Source of the DNA: an uncultured Flavobacteriaceae bacterium
Lineage (GTDB): Bacteria > Bacteroidota > Bacteroidia > Flavobacteriales > Flavobacteriaceae
Direction: 5' to 3'
Assembly (NCBI GenBank): GCA_947502635.1
Contig: CANNAN010000005.1
Coordinates: forward strand, 124,001 to 188,000
DNA: 64,000 nt
Shown: one piece after another, positions 18,527 through 28,198 of the stretch
Numbering within the stretch: position 1 is the stretch's first letter
Layout: every line of letters starts with the position of its first letter
The notes under the pieces: generated by a model
Databases searched by the model: none
Seen by the model: only the letters and a program-made list of their open reading frames with translations
Told to the model about the DNA's origin: nothing
Program-made: the position numbers and the translations under genes

Positions 18527-20413
18527 ATGAAAAAACATATATACATATTTGCAAGCCTTTTATTAGTTAGTGGAATGGCATTAGCGCAAAAAGGGAATCT
18601 AAAAAGAGCAAATAAGCTTTTCGAAATGAGAGCTTATGTTGAAGCGGCCGAAATTTATGAAAAGAAAGCACGCACTCAAGAAGTACTTCAAAATTTGGCA
18701 GATAGTTATTATTACAATGCAAATTTGCAAAAAGCTATAAAGACGTATCGTGAGTTATTTGTCACTTATGGAGACTCTATAGATATTGAATTGCATTTTA
18801 GATATGCACAGGCTTTAAAAGGATCTAAAAATTATAAAGATGCCGATTTTCATCTAAGTAGATATTATAATAAAAGAGTAAATACACCTGCTTTTATGGA
18901 TGCTTTAGATAAAACAACGCCACATACATTTAAACTAAAACAAATAGAGAGTGCGCATTCAAGTAGTGATTTTGGTTTGTCATTCTATGGCGATAATAAA
19001 GTGGCTTTTGCTTCAGCAAGAAATAGTAAAAACCCAGCTTATTCGTGGAATAATTTACCATATTTAGATTTATATAAAGCAACAATAACCGATAGTGGGA
19101 CTTTAGAGAATATTAAACCTTTTTCAGATGAAATAAATACAGATTCTCATGAAAGTAATGCCACATTTAGCAGTGATGCTAAAACAATGTATTTTAATAG
19201 AACCAACAAAACACGTATTAAAACAGACGAAGAGAGAATTGCACATATTAAAATTTTTAAAGCAGAGTTGGTCGATAATATCTGGACGCATGTTACAGAA
19301 TTACCATTCAATTCAAATGCATACAGTACAGAACACCCAACTCTAAGTAAAGATGGTAAAACACTTTATTTTGCTAGTGATATGCCAGGGACTATTGGCG
19401 GATTTGATATTTATAAAGTCACTATAAATGATGATGGTACTTATGGAGAGCCAGAAAATTTAGGCGATAAAGTAAATACAAAACACCGTGAACAATTTCC
19501 TTATATAAGTGATCTTGATGTATTGTACTTTTCATCAGATGGCCATCAAGGATATGGTGGTTTGGATGTGCTTAGAAGTAATATGGTAAATGGTAGTTTT
19601 GATAAACCTGTCAACTTAGGAGGCACCATAAATAGTAGTTTAGATGATTTCGCATACACAATAAGAGAAAAGAATAATAAAGGGTATGTCTCTTCAAATA
19701 GAAATGGTTACGATAGACTCTATGGTTTTGTAAGAGAAGAAAATATTTTAACTAAATATTTGGTTGAAGGAATTGTACAAGATAAAAGTAGTAAAGAATT
19801 ACTGGCAGGTTCTTTAGTAACATTGTTTGATGAAACAGGTACAGTAATTCAGGATACTATAGTAGGTGAAAAAGCAGATTACCTATTTAAAATAGAACCT
19901 AATAAAAAATATAAAGTTCGTGGAACACGAAAAGCATATATCCCACAAGATGTTGAATTCTCAACAGACAGTAAAGGTAAAATAAGTCATAATATCTATT
20001 TAACCTTAGAAGCATATGTAGATGCAGAAGAAAATGTTAAAGAAAATGACAGAGGCGATGTTCAAATTCAATTGGATAAAATCTATTTCGATTTCGATAA
20101 ATCGAATATTCGTGAAGATGCCGCAACCACTTTAAATGTACTTGTAGATTTAATGAAAAAGTATCCAGAAATGGAAGTCGAAGTCTCTGCACATACAGAT
20201 GTACGAGGTCCAGATCAATATAACTTAAGTTTGTCTAAAAGTAGAGCAGCATCCACTTTAGAATATTTAGTAAGTAAGGGCATTGATAGAAACCGATTAA
20301 AAAGTATTGGTTATGGAGAAATGCAACCGCTTAACGAATGTGTTAAAGAAGGTATCTGTAAAGACGAAGCATATGATGTTAACAGACGCTGTGAATTTAC
20401 TATTATAAATTAA
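18527..20413 (+). CDS. OmpA-family protein with TPR, PD40 propeller and carboxypeptidase-like domains (PorE-like)
   Basis: 628 residues. The order is: signal peptide ending ALAQ; TPR-like helices (about 25-130, AYVEAAEIYEKKA); PD40/WD40-like propeller (about 140-410; blades with TMYFNRT, TLYFASDMPG, VLYFSSDGH); carboxypeptidase-regulatory-like domain (about 415-495); and an OmpA C-terminal peptidoglycan-binding domain from IYFDFDKSNIRE, with the diaminopimelate-contact region HTDVRGPDQYN. This is the architecture described for PorE, the peptidoglycan-tethered T9SS component. It is paired with the SprF-like gene, so it may anchor that porin or its cargo at the envelope. Whether it is core T9SS or one of several paralogues cannot be told here. 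Confidence 0.9.
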   Translation: MKKHIYIFASLLLVSGMALAQKGNLKRANKLFEMRAYVEAAEIYEKKARTQEVLQNLADSYYYNANLQKAIKTYRELFVTYGDSIDIELHFRYAQALKGSKNYKDADFHLSRYYNKRVNTPAFMDALDKTTPHTFKLKQIESAHSSSDFGLSFYGDNKVAFASARNSKNPAYSWNNLPYLDLYKATITDSGTLENIKPFSDEINTDSHESNATFSSDAKTMYFNRTNKTRIKTDEERIAHIKIFKAELVDNIWTHVTELPFNSNAYSTEHPTLSKDGKTLYFASDMPGTIGGFDIYKVTINDDGTYGEPENLGDKVNTKHREQFPYISDLDVLYFSSDGHQGYGGLDVLRSNMVNGSFDKPVNLGGTINSSLDDFAYTIREKNNKGYVSSNRNGYDRLYGFVREENILTKYLVEGIVQDKSSKELLAGSLVTLFDETGTVIQDTIVGEKADYLFKIEPNKKYKVRGTRKAYIPQDVEFSTDSKGKISHNIYLTLEAYVDAEENVKENDRGDVQIQLDKIYFDFDKSNIREDAATTLNVLVDLMKKYPEMEVEVSAHTDVRGPDQYNLSLSKSRAASTLEYLVSKGIDRNRLKSIGYGEMQPLNECVKEGICKDEAYDVNRRCEFTIIN

Positions 20414-20460
20414 CCAACCAACCGTTTATAACTAGCCATAATTTTAACCAATTATTTGCT

Positions 20461-20490
20461 AAAGCCTTTCCAATTTGGAAAGGCTTTTTT
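20461..20490 (+). terminator. Terminator after the adhesin-sprF-ompA operon
   Basis: AAAGCCTTTCC at 20461-20471 pairs with GGAAAGGCTTT at 20477-20487 and is followed by TTT. It shares the core of the terminators at 12461 and 25518. Confidence 0.88.
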
Positions 20491-20633
20491 AGTATACATG
20501 AATATTAAAACATCGTTAAAATACAATTAAAATCGATTAAGTGTATTTTTAATCATTTTTGTTGTATATTCGTATTTATGTAAATGAAAAATATTACATA
20601 TAAATTATTCTATGAACCCTTATATTATGTGTC

Positions 20634-23600
20634 ATGAAAAAAATTACTTCAGTGTTTCGTTCAAGTTTTAAACTAAGAGAACGAAAGATTAAAAACCTTT
20701 TTTGTTTTTTACTAATTATGTTGTGTTTTCAAGCGTTTTCTCAAGATTTTTACAGATTTGGAGGTCTAGGAACAAATGATTCTGGTGGCGTTGGATTTAA
20801 ATTGATTTCTACAACATCAATATTAGCAGCTAGCAACCAAATAACTAATGTTACAGGAGGTATCGTTGGTGCAGAATTGTTTTCCACAAATACAACACCA
20901 GGAGCAACAGCTGTATTTACTATTAAAGCAGATGGAATAAATGCCATATCATTTGATGTGGATGATTTGACTATTTTTAATTACCTATCACCAATTAATG
21001 GTCCATCTACCTATACAACAAGTACTCAGATAGTTTTTAAAAATGCTTTAGGGAATACAATTAGGACAATGACATTGAATGCGAATAAATCCTTGTCTGA
21101 AAACAATTCAGGGGTTTCTATAGGTACTTTCTTTGACAACAATAATGCGTTGCCTGTTACAGGAGTCTCAGAAATTGAATTTACAATTAACCCTTTAACA
21201 GACCAGCCAGATGCATTGACCTTAAAAGGAATAACCATTAGCAATGTGACAGAAGGGACTGTACCAACAGGAGCTGCAACAATAGATTTTAATAATACAG
21301 GAATTACTAATGATAGAAAACTTGGAAAAACAGTTTCACTAGGGCCACTAAGTTTCTCAATAAATTCATTAGCATCAAACGATTTTATTTCTTTTAAAGA
21401 AACCTCGGGGTCTGGAGGAACTGGAGCGCTTTATGACGATAATGCCGATATTGGAGGAGTAACTAAATGGACTATTAAACGTCATGGAGGGGCCGAATTT
21501 GCTGTTTCAAGTATTTATATTCAAGATTCGGGTGTTGGAGCTAGTACTTCGGGTACTCTAAAGGCCTATAAAGATGGAAGCCAGGTAGGTTCAACCGTTA
21601 ATATCAATTTTGATGGAAACCAAGTCTTATCTGGTAATACAGATTTTCAAGATATAGATGAATTATGGATTGAGGCGGTCGATTTAAATGTTTTTATTGA
21701 TAATGTAGTATATTCAATACCATCAAGTTTATCAGTTCCAACAGTAACGACTTCTGCAAGTACCTCGGTTTTGTCTAATGGTGCAACCCTCAATGGTGAT
21801 GTAACATCAGATGGCGGGGCAACCATAACAGAAAGAGGTTTTGTGTATGCATTGACTTCAGACGATGCAACGCCAACAGTAGCAGAATCTGGAGGTGCCA
21901 ATGTAATGAAAGTAATCGTTTCTGGCACTATAGGAAGTTTCAATCAAGTTATTTCGAGTTTGCTCGCTTCTAGTAACTATAGTTTTTCTGCATATGCCAT
22001 AAATAGCGAGGGAACCACAGAAGGTACTATACAAACATTCACCACACATGTTGATTTACCTCATATTTTAAATTTTGAGACTACAGATAATACTAATCTA
22101 GGATCAATCGCAATAGATGGAGAGGGAGGTTCTTCTGATATAAATGGAATACAGTTTGATTTTGAGATACTTGATGCTGCTGGTACTCCAACAAACGGAG
22201 ATGTTATATATAATGAGTTTGGTGGAGAGTATGAAGGATTACATGCTGCACCTAGTGGTTCACTTTGGCGTGGTATGTCGATTAAAACAAGTGGAGGTTC
22301 CGAGTTTGATTTTAATGGTTTTTCAGTATCTGAAAATAATGGGACGGTCATAGTTTTTACTGTTGAAGGTTTTAGGGACGGAAACTCAACGGGTTCGACT
22401 ACAGTCAATCACCCAGGGTTTACCCCAACAACATACACAACATCAGATTTTGCTAATGGAACATTTGGAAATGTTGATGAAATTCGAATTATCGCTAACC
22501 TTAATTTTTCGGGTAACTTCGATAATTTTGCTCTAGGATTATCTGTCACACCTCCAACGATAACCACAACAACAGCTATTTCTGTAGATGCAATTTCAGC
22601 GACATTAGGCGGCGATGTAACCTCAGATGGCGGAGCAACCATAATAGAAAGAGGCTTTGTATATGCATTAACCTCAGATGATGCAACGCCAACAGTGGCG
22701 GAAGCAGGAGGAGCTAACGTAACTAAAGTGATCGTTTCTGGTACTACAGGAAGTTATAATCAAGCCATTTCGAGTTTAATAGCTTCTAGTAATTACAGTT
22801 TCTCTGCATATGCCATAAATAGTCAAGGAACAGCAGAAGGAACAGTGGAGACATTTACAACGTCAAATCCAACGGTAGCTTTTACATCTACTAGCTCTTC
22901 AGGAGCAGAAAATGTGAGCAGTGCAGATTTAGAGGTCTCACTAAGCGCTGTAAGCGGGAGCAATGTATCTGTGGATTATGTCGTGACGGGAACCGCAACA
23001 GGAAGTGGAACCGATTATACCCTGGCAGATGGCTCGTTGACCATTACGGCAGGTGACAGCAATAACGATATAACCATAGGCAGTATAGTGTCCGATGCCA
23101 TTTTGGAAGCGAACGAAACAGTTATAGTAACAATCTCAAACCCAAGCAATGCAACTCTAGGAACAAATCTAATACATACCTATACTATAAATAACGACGA
23201 CAGTGCATCTGTCACCATAGCCGACGTAAGTGGCAATGAAGACGATGGTTCCATAACCGTCACAGCGACACTGGAGAATGCCGTACAGGGTGGATTTACG
23301 GTAGATGTTAGTACTTCGGACGGAACGGCGACCACTGCAGATAGCGATTATACCGCATTAACGAGCCAGACGCTTACCTTTACGGGGACGGCAAGCGAGA
23401 TGCAGACCTTTACGGTCATACCAACAAGTGATAACAAGCTTGAAAGCAATGAAATTTTAACAATAAGTCAATCAAACGTGGCATCAACATCATTGTCAGT
23501 AAACATCACCGATGGTGCCACTGTAACTATTACCAATGATGATTCCGCATCCGTTACTATTGCAGATGTAAGTGGCAACGAGAACGATGGATCGATAACC

Positions 23601-25475
23601 GTAACGGCAACACTGGACAATGCGGTTCAGGGCGGTTTTACAGTAGATGTGAGCACTGCAGACGGAACGGCCACAACGGGAGACAGTGATTATTCAGCGA
23701 TAACAAGCCAGAGCTTATCCTTTACAGGAAATGCCAGCGAAACGCAGACATTTACCGTAACCCCTACTGGAGATACAAAACTAGAAGCCAATGAAACTTT
23801 AACAATAAGTCAATCAAACGTGGCATCAACATCATTGTCAGTAAACATTACCGATGGTGCCACTGTAACTATTACCAATGATGATTCAGCATCCGTTACT
23901 ATTGCAGATGTAAGCGGCAACGAGAACGATGGATCGATAACCGTAACGGCAACACTGGACAATGCGGTTCAAGGCGGTTTTACAGTAGATGTAAGTACTA
24001 CAGACGGAACGGCCACAACGTCAGATAACGATTATTCAGCCGTAACAGACCAGACCTTATCCTTTACAGGAAATGCCAGCGAAACGCAGACATTTACCGT
24101 AACCCCTACTGGGGACACAAAACTGGAAGCCAATGAAACTATTACCATTTCACAGTCAAACTTGGCGGCTACAGTTTTGTCCGTAGCAATTACGGATGGA
24201 GCAACTGTAACCATAAGCAATGATGATTCCGCAACAGTCACCATAGCCGACGTAAGTGGCAATGAAGATGATGGTTCCATAACCGTCACAGCGACACTGG
24301 ACAATGCTGTGCAGGGTGGATTTACAATAGATGTTAGTACTTCGGACGGAACGGCGACCACTGCAGATAGCGATTATACCTCATTAACGGGTCAGACACT
24401 TACCTTTACGGGGACGGCAAGCGAGACGCAGACCTTTACGGTCACGCCAACAAGTGATAACAAGCTTGAAAGCAATGAAACTTTAACAATAAGTCAATCA
24501 AACGTGGCATCAACATCACTGTCAGTAAACATTACCGATGGTGCCACTGTAACTATTACCAATGATGATTCAGCATCCGTTACTATTGCAGATGTAAGCG
24601 GCAACGAGAATGATGGATCGATAACCGTAACGGCAACACTGGACAATGCGGTTCAAGGTGGTTTTACAGTAGATGTGAGTACTGCAGATGGAACGGCCAC
24701 AACGGGAGACAGCGATTATTCAACCGTAACAGGCCAGACCTTATCCTTTACAGGAAACGCCAGCGAAACGCAGACATTTGCCGTAACCCCTACTGGAGAC
24801 ACAAAACTGGAAGCCAATGAAACCATTACCATTTCACAGTCAAACTTGGCGGCTACAGCTTTGTCCGTAACAATTACCGATGGAGCAACTGTAACCATAA
24901 ACAATGATGATTTTCAGGCTACAATAACTACTAGTGATGCAAACCCAATAACATCAAATATGGTTGATTTGGGGGGTGAAGTAACAGCAGAAGGTTCTTC
25001 GTCGGTGATAGCGCGAGGAATAGTATATGCGATTACCTCAGAAAATGCAAACCCTCAAATAGGAGGTGCAAATGTAATTACCGATGATAATGGTGTGGGT
25101 CTAGGTGTTTTTAATGAAACTATTTCTGGCTTGGTAGCTAATACCCAATACTCTTATGTCGCCTATGCAACTAACACTCAAGGTACAAGTTATGGATCGG
25201 TGAAAACATTTTCAACTACAACATTGGGTATAGAAGAAGAGTCGTTAAACGTTTCAATAAATGTATATCCTAATCCAGTTAATAAGATCTTGCACATAAA
25301 AGCTAATAATATCAAGCTTGAGGAAGCAACATTATATAATATTTTAGGAAAAGTTATAAAGAACATTGAAATCGAAAATAAAACGATTGATTTTTCTAGT
25401 ATGGCTAATGGTATCTATCTGTTAAAAATAGTCACTAGTGAAGGAATACTAATAAGGAGAGTTGTTAAGAAATAA
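20634..25475 (+). CDS. Giant Calx-beta/FN3-like adhesin with T9SS type A sorting domain
   Basis: 1613 residues. The leader has an unusually long basic n-region before the hydrophobic core that ends FQAFSQ. Modules in order are: a beta-sandwich region (about 30-210); two related carbohydrate-binding-like regions; two FN3-like modules sharing GFVYALTSDDATPTVAE; one diverged Calx-beta; five Calx-beta units of exactly 114 residues (DDSASVTIADVSGN...); a third FN3-like module; and a C-terminal ~75-residue type A T9SS signal (NVYPNPVNKILHIKA, then ILIRRVVKK). Calx-beta repeats usually bind Ca2+ and stiffen adhesins. The gene is monocistronic between terminators. DNA of the Calx-beta part is visibly richer in G and C than the flanks. 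Confidence 0.9.
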   Translation: MKKITSVFRSSFKLRERKIKNLFCFLLIMLCFQAFSQDFYRFGGLGTNDSGGVGFKLISTTSILAASNQITNVTGGIVGAELFSTNTTPGATAVFTIKADGINAISFDVDDLTIFNYLSPINGPSTYTTSTQIVFKNALGNTIRTMTLNANKSLSENNSGVSIGTFFDNNNALPVTGVSEIEFTINPLTDQPDALTLKGITISNVTEGTVPTGAATIDFNNTGITNDRKLGKTVSLGPLSFSINSLASNDFISFKETSGSGGTGALYDDNADIGGVTKWTIKRHGGAEFAVSSIYIQDSGVGASTSGTLKAYKDGSQVGSTVNINFDGNQVLSGNTDFQDIDELWIEAVDLNVFIDNVVYSIPSSLSVPTVTTSASTSVLSNGATLNGDVTSDGGATITERGFVYALTSDDATPTVAESGGANVMKVIVSGTIGSFNQVISSLLASSNYSFSAYAINSEGTTEGTIQTFTTHVDLPHILNFETTDNTNLGSIAIDGEGGSSDINGIQFDFEILDAAGTPTNGDVIYNEFGGEYEGLHAAPSGSLWRGMSIKTSGGSEFDFNGFSVSENNGTVIVFTVEGFRDGNSTGSTTVNHPGFTPTTYTTSDFANGTFGNVDEIRIIANLNFSGNFDNFALGLSVTPPTITTTTAISVDAISATLGGDVTSDGGATIIERGFVYALTSDDATPTVAEAGGANVTKVIVSGTTGSYNQAISSLIASSNYSFSAYAINSQGTAEGTVETFTTSNPTVAFTSTSSSGAENVSSADLEVSLSAVSGSNVSVDYVVTGTATGSGTDYTLADGSLTITAGDSNNDITIGSIVSDAILEANETVIVTISNPSNATLGTNLIHTYTINNDDSASVTIADVSGNEDDGSITVTATLENAVQGGFTVDVSTSDGTATTADSDYTALTSQTLTFTGTASEMQTFTVIPTSDNKLESNEILTISQSNVASTSLSVNITDGATVTITNDDSASVTIADVSGNENDGSITVTATLDNAVQGGFTVDVSTADGTATTGDSDYSAITSQSLSFTGNASETQTFTVTPTGDTKLEANETLTISQSNVASTSLSVNITDGATVTITNDDSASVTIADVSGNENDGSITVTATLDNAVQGGFTVDVSTTDGTATTSDNDYSAVTDQTLSFTGNASETQTFTVTPTGDTKLEANETITISQSNLAATVLSVAITDGATVTISNDDSATVTIADVSGNEDDGSITVTATLDNAVQGGFTIDVSTSDGTATTADSDYTSLTGQTLTFTGTASETQTFTVTPTSDNKLESNETLTISQSNVASTSLSVNITDGATVTITNDDSASVTIADVSGNENDGSITVTATLDNAVQGGFTVDVSTADGTATTGDSDYSTVTGQTLSFTGNASETQTFAVTPTGDTKLEANETITISQSNLAATALSVTITDGATVTINNDDFQATITTSDANPITSNMVDLGGEVTAEGSSSVIARGIVYAITSENANPQIGGANVITDDNGVGLGVFNETISGLVANTQYSYVAYATNTQGTSYGSVKTFSTTTLGIEEESLNVSINVYPNPVNKILHIKANNIKLEEATLYNILGKVIKNIEIENKTIDFSSMANGIYLLKIVTSEGILIRRVVKK
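23196..24905 (+). repeat. Five tandem 342-base Calx-beta coding repeats
   Basis: Boundaries (GAYGAY at the DDS codons) fall at 23196, 23538, 23880, 24222, 24564 and 24906, an exact 342-base period. Units 1 and 4 are nearly the same DNA, and units 2, 3 and 5 form a second group. Unit 5 combines a unit 2-like front with a unit 3-like back. This suggests block duplication and gene conversion. Confidence 0.9.
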
Positions 25476-25517
25476 TATTAAAGATAAATTTAAAAAATTT
25501 TATTACTTAAAACCTAC

Positions 25518-25547
25518 AAAGCCTTTCCTTTTTGGAAAGGCTTTTTG
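25518..25547 (+). terminator. Terminator after the Calx-beta adhesin
   Basis: AAAGCCTTTCC at 25518-25528 and GGAAAGGCTTT at 25534-25544, with a T5 loop and a T-rich tail. The 11-bp arms are identical to those of the terminator at 20461. Confidence 0.88.
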
Positions 25548-25549
25548 TT

Positions 25550-25557
25550 TATATTTG
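25550..25557 (+). promoter_or_regulatory. -7 box TATATTTG for ruvB
   Basis: Exact TAnnTTTG match 50 bases before the ruvB ATG, directly behind the upstream terminator. No well-placed TTG -33 was found. Confidence 0.5.
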
Positions 25558-25606
25558 CTATATACTGAACTTGTTTCAGTATTCTTATAATTGAAGACGA
25601 TATTTG

Positions 25607-26629
25607 ATGAACGAAAATCTAGATCCATCCAATGAAAATTTTTCTCCCGAAGAATTAGATGTAGAAAAAAAATTAAGACCATTATCATTTGATGATTTTA
25701 CAGGTCAAGATCAGGTTTTAGAGAATCTTAAAATATTTGTTCAAGCAGCAAATTTGAGAACAGAAGCCTTAGATCATACCCTATTTCATGGGCCTCCAGG
25801 ATTAGGTAAGACGACTTTAGCTCATATATTAGCGAATGAATTAAATGTAGGTATAAAAATAACATCAGGCCCCGTTTTAGATAAACCAGGAGATCTAGCT
25901 GGGCTGCTAACTAATTTAGATGAACGCGATGTATTGTTTATAGATGAAATTCATCGATTGAGCCCTATAGTAGAAGAATATTTATATTCTGCTATGGAAG
26001 ACTACAGGATTGATATTATGATTGAGTCGGGACCTAATGCACGTTCTGTACAAATCAATTTAAATCCGTTTACGTTAATTGGTGCAACAACCCGTTCTGG
26101 GTTATTAACCGCACCAATGCGTGCACGTTTTGGTATTCAAAGCCGATTACAATATTATAAAACAGATTTACTAACAACTATCGTACAACGAAGTGCCAGT
26201 ATTTTAAATATGCCAATATCTATGGAAGCAGCCATAGAAATTGCAGGACGAAGTAGAGGTACACCAAGAATAGCAAATGCTTTATTGCGTCGTGTTCGAG
26301 ATTTTGCTCAAATAAAAGGCAATGGCACCATCGACATTAAAATCGCAAAGTTTGCATTAGAAGCTTTAAATGTAGATGCACATGGGTTGGATGAAATGGA
26401 TAACAAAATCCTATTAACCATCATAGATAAATTTAAAGGGGGGCCAGTTGGTCTCACAACTATTGCTACAGCGGTTAGTGAAAGCCCAGAAACTATAGAA
26501 GAAGTTTATGAACCTTTTTTAATACAACAAGGCTTTATTATGCGTACACCCCGAGGAAGAGAAGTTACAGAACAAGCTTATAAACATTTAGATAGAGTAA
26601 AAGGCAATATTCAAGGCGGATTGTTTTGA
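25607..26629 (+). CDS. ruvB: Holliday junction branch-migration ATPase RuvB
   Basis: 340 residues, normal for RuvB. Visible features are the Walker A motif GPPGLGKTT, Walker B LFIDEIHR, sensor [10 protein letters not shown] with the arginine-finger region APMRARFG, and a C-terminal winged-helix domain ending QGGLF. It forms the hexameric motor that drives RuvA-bound junctions; ruvA lies at 32642. A TTG at 25604 extends the frame by one codon, but the ATG at 25607 is the natural start. The P450 gene follows after 49 bases. Confidence 0.97.
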   Translation: MNENLDPSNENFSPEELDVEKKLRPLSFDDFTGQDQVLENLKIFVQAANLRTEALDHTLFHGPPGLGKTTLAHILANELNVGIKITSGPVLDKPGDLAGLLTNLDERDVLFIDEIHRLSPIVEEYLYSAMEDYRIDIMIESGPNARSVQINLNPFTLIGATTRSGLLTAPMRARFGIQSRLQYYKTDLLTTIVQRSASILNMPISMEAAIEIAGRSRGTPRIANALLRRVRDFAQIKGNGTIDIKIAKFALEALNVDAHGLDEMDNKILLTIIDKFKGGPVGLTTIATAVSESPETIEEVYEPFLIQQGFIMRTPRGREVTEQAYKHLDRVKGNIQGGLF

Positions 26630-26678
26630 TCTAACATTCATTCTCCATTGTTTTAGAATCTTATTTAATAATTTGCAT

Positions 26679-28016
26679 ATGCCAAAATACAAGTATCCAA
26701 ATAAGGTTCCTTTTTATAAATTCTTAATACAATCAGCTACCATAGCAAAAAATCCCATTATATTTCATAATAAATGGTTTAACGAAGTGGGAGATACTTT
26801 TGCAATGAAGTCGCCTTTTTATGGGCATATAGTTTTAACACGAGACGCTGTTATTACAAAACATATACTTCAAAAAAATCATAAAATATATCATAAATCA
26901 AAAATTCAAACCACCTATTTGTCAAAATATGTTGGCTATGGATTATTAACTTCAAGTGGTGATTATTGGTTAAAACAACGTCGATTAATTCAACCAGCAT
27001 TCCATAAAGAGAAAATTCAAAATCTTGTTGAGATTATCGATAAAGCTATCACCGAACAAGTAAATAGAATTAACCCAGACGGATTTGTTGATTTATATCC
27101 GATAATGAATGAGTTGGCTTTCGAAGTAGTAGCTAAATCTTTATTTGATTTTTCAGCAGAAAAAGGAACCTTAAAAAGGTTACAGTTTATTATTGAAAAA
27201 CTGCAATTGTTTATTGTTAAGGAATTAAGAATGCCGTATAAGAAATTATGGTATACTTTGTCTGGTGAGATTAAATATCATATGAAACTGGTAAAGGAAA
27301 GTCGAGACATTATTAATACGATTATTGATCAAAGACGTGAATCGGTTGATCAACACGACGATCTTTTGGATATGTTGCTCTCAGCAAAATATGAAGATGG
27401 AACAACCATGACAAATGAACAATTAATTGATGAAATATTAATTCTGTTTGTAGCGGGGCATGAAACAACGGCCAATGCTTTAACATTTACATTAAAATTA
27501 TTAGCTCAAAATACAGAAAAACTAACACAGGTTGAGAATGAGATAAAAGAAACAAAGGCTAAAAAAATAATGCCTTTACAGGAGATTTCTCAACTTAATT
27601 ATACAAAGTGCTGCATTGAAGAAAGTCTTCGTTTATACCCTCCCGCTTGGATAACAGATAGGGTAAATATTAAAGATGATAAAATAGACGACTATGTATT
27701 AAAAAAGGGAACGATTATAGGAGCATCCATTTATGAATTACATAGAAATAAAACCTATTGGGAAAGTCCGGAAGAGTTCAATCCATCTCGTTTTTTTGAA
27801 GAAAATAGGAAAGAAATAATGCCCTATTACATGCCTTTTGGAGCAGGACCAAGGTTGTGTATAGGTAATAACTTTGCTATGTATGAAATGATTTTGGCTG
27901 TAAACACAATATTGAAAAAATTCCATATAGCTACCGATAATAATACTATAAAAATAAACCCTTTAATTACTTTAAAACCTGTTGATGTAAAATTGAAGTT
28001 TACATTGAAAACCTAA
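26679..28016 (+). CDS. Cytochrome P450
   Basis: About 445 residues, soluble bacterial P450. The signatures are all present: I-helix oxygen-binding AGHETTA, K-helix ExxR (EESLR), and the haem-thiolate loop FGAGPRLCIGNNFA with the axial Cys. Overall character resembles the CYP4/CYP102 fatty-acid hydroxylase-like group, but the substrate cannot be read from the sequence. No ferredoxin or reductase gene is nearby, so redox partners must come from elsewhere. The start is ATG 26679, preceded in frame by a TTG that is unlikely to be used. The gene sits between ruvB and queG. Confidence 0.93.
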   Translation: MPKYKYPNKVPFYKFLIQSATIAKNPIIFHNKWFNEVGDTFAMKSPFYGHIVLTRDAVITKHILQKNHKIYHKSKIQTTYLSKYVGYGLLTSSGDYWLKQRRLIQPAFHKEKIQNLVEIIDKAITEQVNRINPDGFVDLYPIMNELAFEVVAKSLFDFSAEKGTLKRLQFIIEKLQLFIVKELRMPYKKLWYTLSGEIKYHMKLVKESRDIINTIIDQRRESVDQHDDLLDMLLSAKYEDGTTMTNEQLIDEILILFVAGHETTANALTFTLKLLAQNTEKLTQVENEIKETKAKKIMPLQEISQLNYTKCCIEESLRLYPPAWITDRVNIKDDKIDDYVLKKGTIIGASIYELHRNKTYWESPEEFNPSRFFEENRKEIMPYYMPFGAGPRLCIGNNFAMYEMILAVNTILKKFHIATDNNTIKINPLITLKPVDVKLKFTLKT

Positions 28017-28077
28017 AAGTTTCTGTCGTGTTAGTGAGGCAGTCGTCCTTAAAATTGTTGGTCTTTAAATAAGCACT

Positions 28078-28185
28078 TTGACTGCGCTCAGTGTGACATC
28101 TCAGAATTCACTTATATTTACAGAATCATAAAATAAGAACCTTAACATAAATAGTTTCTATAATGTCAGGCTGAGCGCAGTCGAA
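28078..28185. repeat. Inverted pair of GAGCGCAGTCGAA repeat elements
   Basis: Arm 28078-28099 and arm 28163-28185 are inverted copies of the same element (ATGTCAnnCTGAGCGCAGTC with an A-rich end), separated by about 63 bases. This REP-like pair fills most of the P450-queG gap and ends 13 bases before the queG ATG. Other copies are at 33293 and 50329, with degenerate ones at 29947 and 49474. Confidence 0.8.
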
Positions 28186-28198
28186 ACTCAATAGAAGA

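Noticed and set aside
12653-20545. Shared TCGATTAAGT near 12658 and 20532, upstream of both adhesin genes, as a common regulatory site
   Set aside because: It is only ten AT-rich bases at different distances from the start codons. Chance is likely without a genome-wide search.
20565-20572. TATATTCG as the promoter box of the Calx-beta adhesin
   Set aside because: It has one mismatch to TAnnTTTG and no -33 element at a proper distance. Not strong enough to list.
21647-24904. Several minus-strand open frames inside the Calx-beta adhesin (for example 24032-24361)
   Set aside because: They are antisense shadows of the repeated coding sequence: the same sequence recurs with each repeat unit, and they have no leader or promoter.
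23196-24905. Regular repeat array that might suggest CRISPR or satellite DNA
   Set aside because: The period is 342 bp, in frame, and encodes Calx-beta domains. There are no short repeats with unique spacers and no cas genes.
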